Below, piece by piece: positions 60,097 to 61,115 of a DNA stretch of 61,115 nucleotides. The position numbers were made by a program, and so were the translations under genes. The stretch's first letter is position 1; the number at the start of each line of letters is the position of its first letter. Source of the stretch: Actinomadura sp. 6K520 (GTDB lineage: Bacteria > Actinomycetota > Actinomycetes > Streptosporangiales > Streptosporangiaceae); the NCBI RefSeq assembly GCF_004349245.1, contig NZ_SMLC01000027.1:1-61115 (forward strand), written 5' to 3'. Under the pieces are notes generated by a model. That model was not told where the DNA came from. It searched no databases and saw only the letters and a program-made list of their open reading frames with translations.

Positions 60097-61107
60097 TCAC
60101 CCGACCGGCCCCACGGAAGCGCGGTCCGCCACCGGCGGGGGCTCGTGCACCGGCGGGGGCTCCTCCGCCGCGCCCAGCTCGGAAGCGACCACGCAGGCGC
60201 GGGCGATGGCGGCCGACCCGGAAGAGCCGTGCGCCACCACGACCGTGCCGCTCAGGCCGAGCAGGGCGGCGCCCCCGTGCGTGTCCGCCGTGTAGAGCCG
60301 CGCGACCTCCGCGAGCCGCGCGGGTGGCGCGATTCCGGCGTTGGCGACCATCTCCAGGGTGGTCCGGACGCAGCCCTCGATGTTCTTCAGCACGACGTTG
60401 CCGGTGAAGCCGTCCGTGACGAGCACGTCGACCGTCCCTGCCAGCACGTCGTGTCCCTCCACGTTGCCGTGGAAGCGGACGGGCAGGCCCGGCAGCAACC
60501 GGGCCGCGCCGCGGGCCAGCCGGTTGCCCTTCCCCGGCTCGGTGCCGACGGACAGCAGGCCCACCGATGGGTCGGGCACGCCGAGGACGTTCCTCGCGTA
60601 CGCGGCACCCAGCAGGGCGAACTGCGCGAGCATCTCCGGGGTCGGGTCCGACGTCCCGCCCGCGTCGACCAGCACGGTCGAACCGGTCAGCGTCGGCAGC
60701 GCCACGGCCAGCGCCGGACGCAGCACGCCCGCCCGCCGCGCGAACGCCCGCACCGCGCACGTCACCACGGCGCCGGTGGACCCGGCCGAAACGAACGAGC
60801 CGCCCCGCCGCCGCGCCGCCGCGCATCCGATCACGAGGCTCGACTTCCGCCGGGTGGCGGCTCCCGCGCCGCGCTCGGCCATCGGCACGACCTCGTCCGC
60901 GTGCAGGACCTCCACCTCACCGGCGCCGCCGTGGCGGCGCAGTTCGTCCGCCACCTCGTCCGCCCGCCCGGTGAGCACCACCGGGACGCCGTGGTCGCGG
61001 TGCGCGGCCAGGGCTCCCGGCACCGTCGCCGCTGGCCCGTGGTCGCCGCCCATCGCGTCCAGCACCACCGGGCGCCGCGCCCCGCCTCCGTCAGCCGCCG
61101 AATCCAT
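60097..61107 (-). CDS. Phosphate acyltransferase PlsX-like protein
   Basis: A 336-residue PlsX-family enzyme making acyl-phosphate from acyl-ACP. VVLDAMGGDHGPAATVPGA near the N-terminus, VSAGSTGAVVT, VGTEPGKGNRLAR, VRFHGNVEGHDVL and VTDGFTGNVVLKN are hallmarks. The C-terminal tail has a PPPVHEPPPV repeat. The start ATG is eight bases from the window end, so an earlier start cannot be excluded. Together with the PlsY-like gene it forms an acyl-phosphate pair around crtA. Confidence 0.9.
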   Translation of the reverse strand: MDSAADGGGARRPVVLDAMGGDHGPAATVPGALAAHRDHGVPVVLTGRADEVADELRRHGGAGEVEVLHADEVVPMAERGAGAATRRKSSLVIGCAAARRRGGSFVSAGSTGAVVTCAVRAFARRAGVLRPALAVALPTLTGSTVLVDAGGTSDPTPEMLAQFALLGAAYARNVLGVPDPSVGLLSVGTEPGKGNRLARGAARLLPGLPVRFHGNVEGHDVLAGTVDVLVTDGFTGNVVLKNIEGCVRTTLEMVANAGIAPPARLAEVARLYTADTHGGAALLGLSGTVVVAHGSSGSAAIARACVVASELGAAEEPPPVHEPPPVADRASVGPVG

Positions 61108-61115
61108 CTCAGCCC

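Overview
The window is very GC-rich, with long antisense shadow ORFs, frequent GTG starts and ATGA overlaps. Together with its gene content (PucR and DosR/DevR-type regulators, a SCO6745-family protein, CtpF-like ATPase, actinobacterial carotenoid genes) this points to a high-GC actinomycete chromosome. An Actinomadura/Thermomonosporaceae-like host is my best guess, from style rather than a marker gene. I found no rRNA, tRNA or CRISPR array; the only clear mobile element is one TnpB insertion.

Layout. 1-14 kb: accessory metabolism, with the end of an acetyl-CoA carboxylase carboxyltransferase, a methyltransferase, an esterase, a PucR regulator with aldehyde dehydrogenase, a luciferase-like oxidoreductase, a secreted ExeM/NucH-type nuclease, a nitrilase-fold protein and an MFS exporter behind a perfect 16-bp palindrome. 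14-19.6 kb: a lipid block (secreted lipase, fatty-acid desaturase, fatty acyl-AMP ligase, PucR-like regulator). 19.7-27.2 kb: a selenocysteine cassette, selA-selB-selD, convergent with a formate dehydrogenase alpha gene whose reading frame crosses an in-frame TGA at 26605-26607 followed by a SECIS-like hairpin. 27.2-30 kb: a large secreted hydrolase and a SCO6745-family protein.

30-41.7 kb is an L-arabinose locus: a LacI regulator, araD-araA-araB, a second paralogous LacI regulator, and a three-gene monosaccharide ABC transporter. A shared operator (consensus TGTTAgCGCtAACA) lies before the first lacI, before araD and before the binding-protein gene; in two of these it sits between the -35 and -10 boxes. 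A TnpB element (37.36-38.70 kb) has inserted between the ATPase and permease genes, and its right end supplies the ATPase stop codon.

41.7-52.8 kb resembles the mycobacterial DosR dormancy regulon: Acg-type nitroreductase, acetyl-CoA hydrolase/transferase, Rv2004c-like kinase/ATPase, Crp-like sensor domain, CtpF-like P-type ATPase, FMN-binding oxidase, DevR response regulator and DevS GAF kinase. Five GGGACnnnnGGTCCC-like boxes sit in front of these genes. 53-55 kb holds two overlapping DUF1990 genes. 55.4-61.1 kb is a carotenoid block (CruF-like hydratase, CrtI/CrtD-like desaturase, glycosyltransferase, CrtA-like monooxygenase) interleaved with plsY and plsX paralogues of acyl-phosphate metabolism.

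The most noteworthy points are the Sec-formate dehydrogenase with its own decoding genes, the LacI operator network, the TnpB insertion with its self-matching guide, the DosR-like regulon, and the repeated 15-bp start-codon duplications at the desaturase and selB genes.
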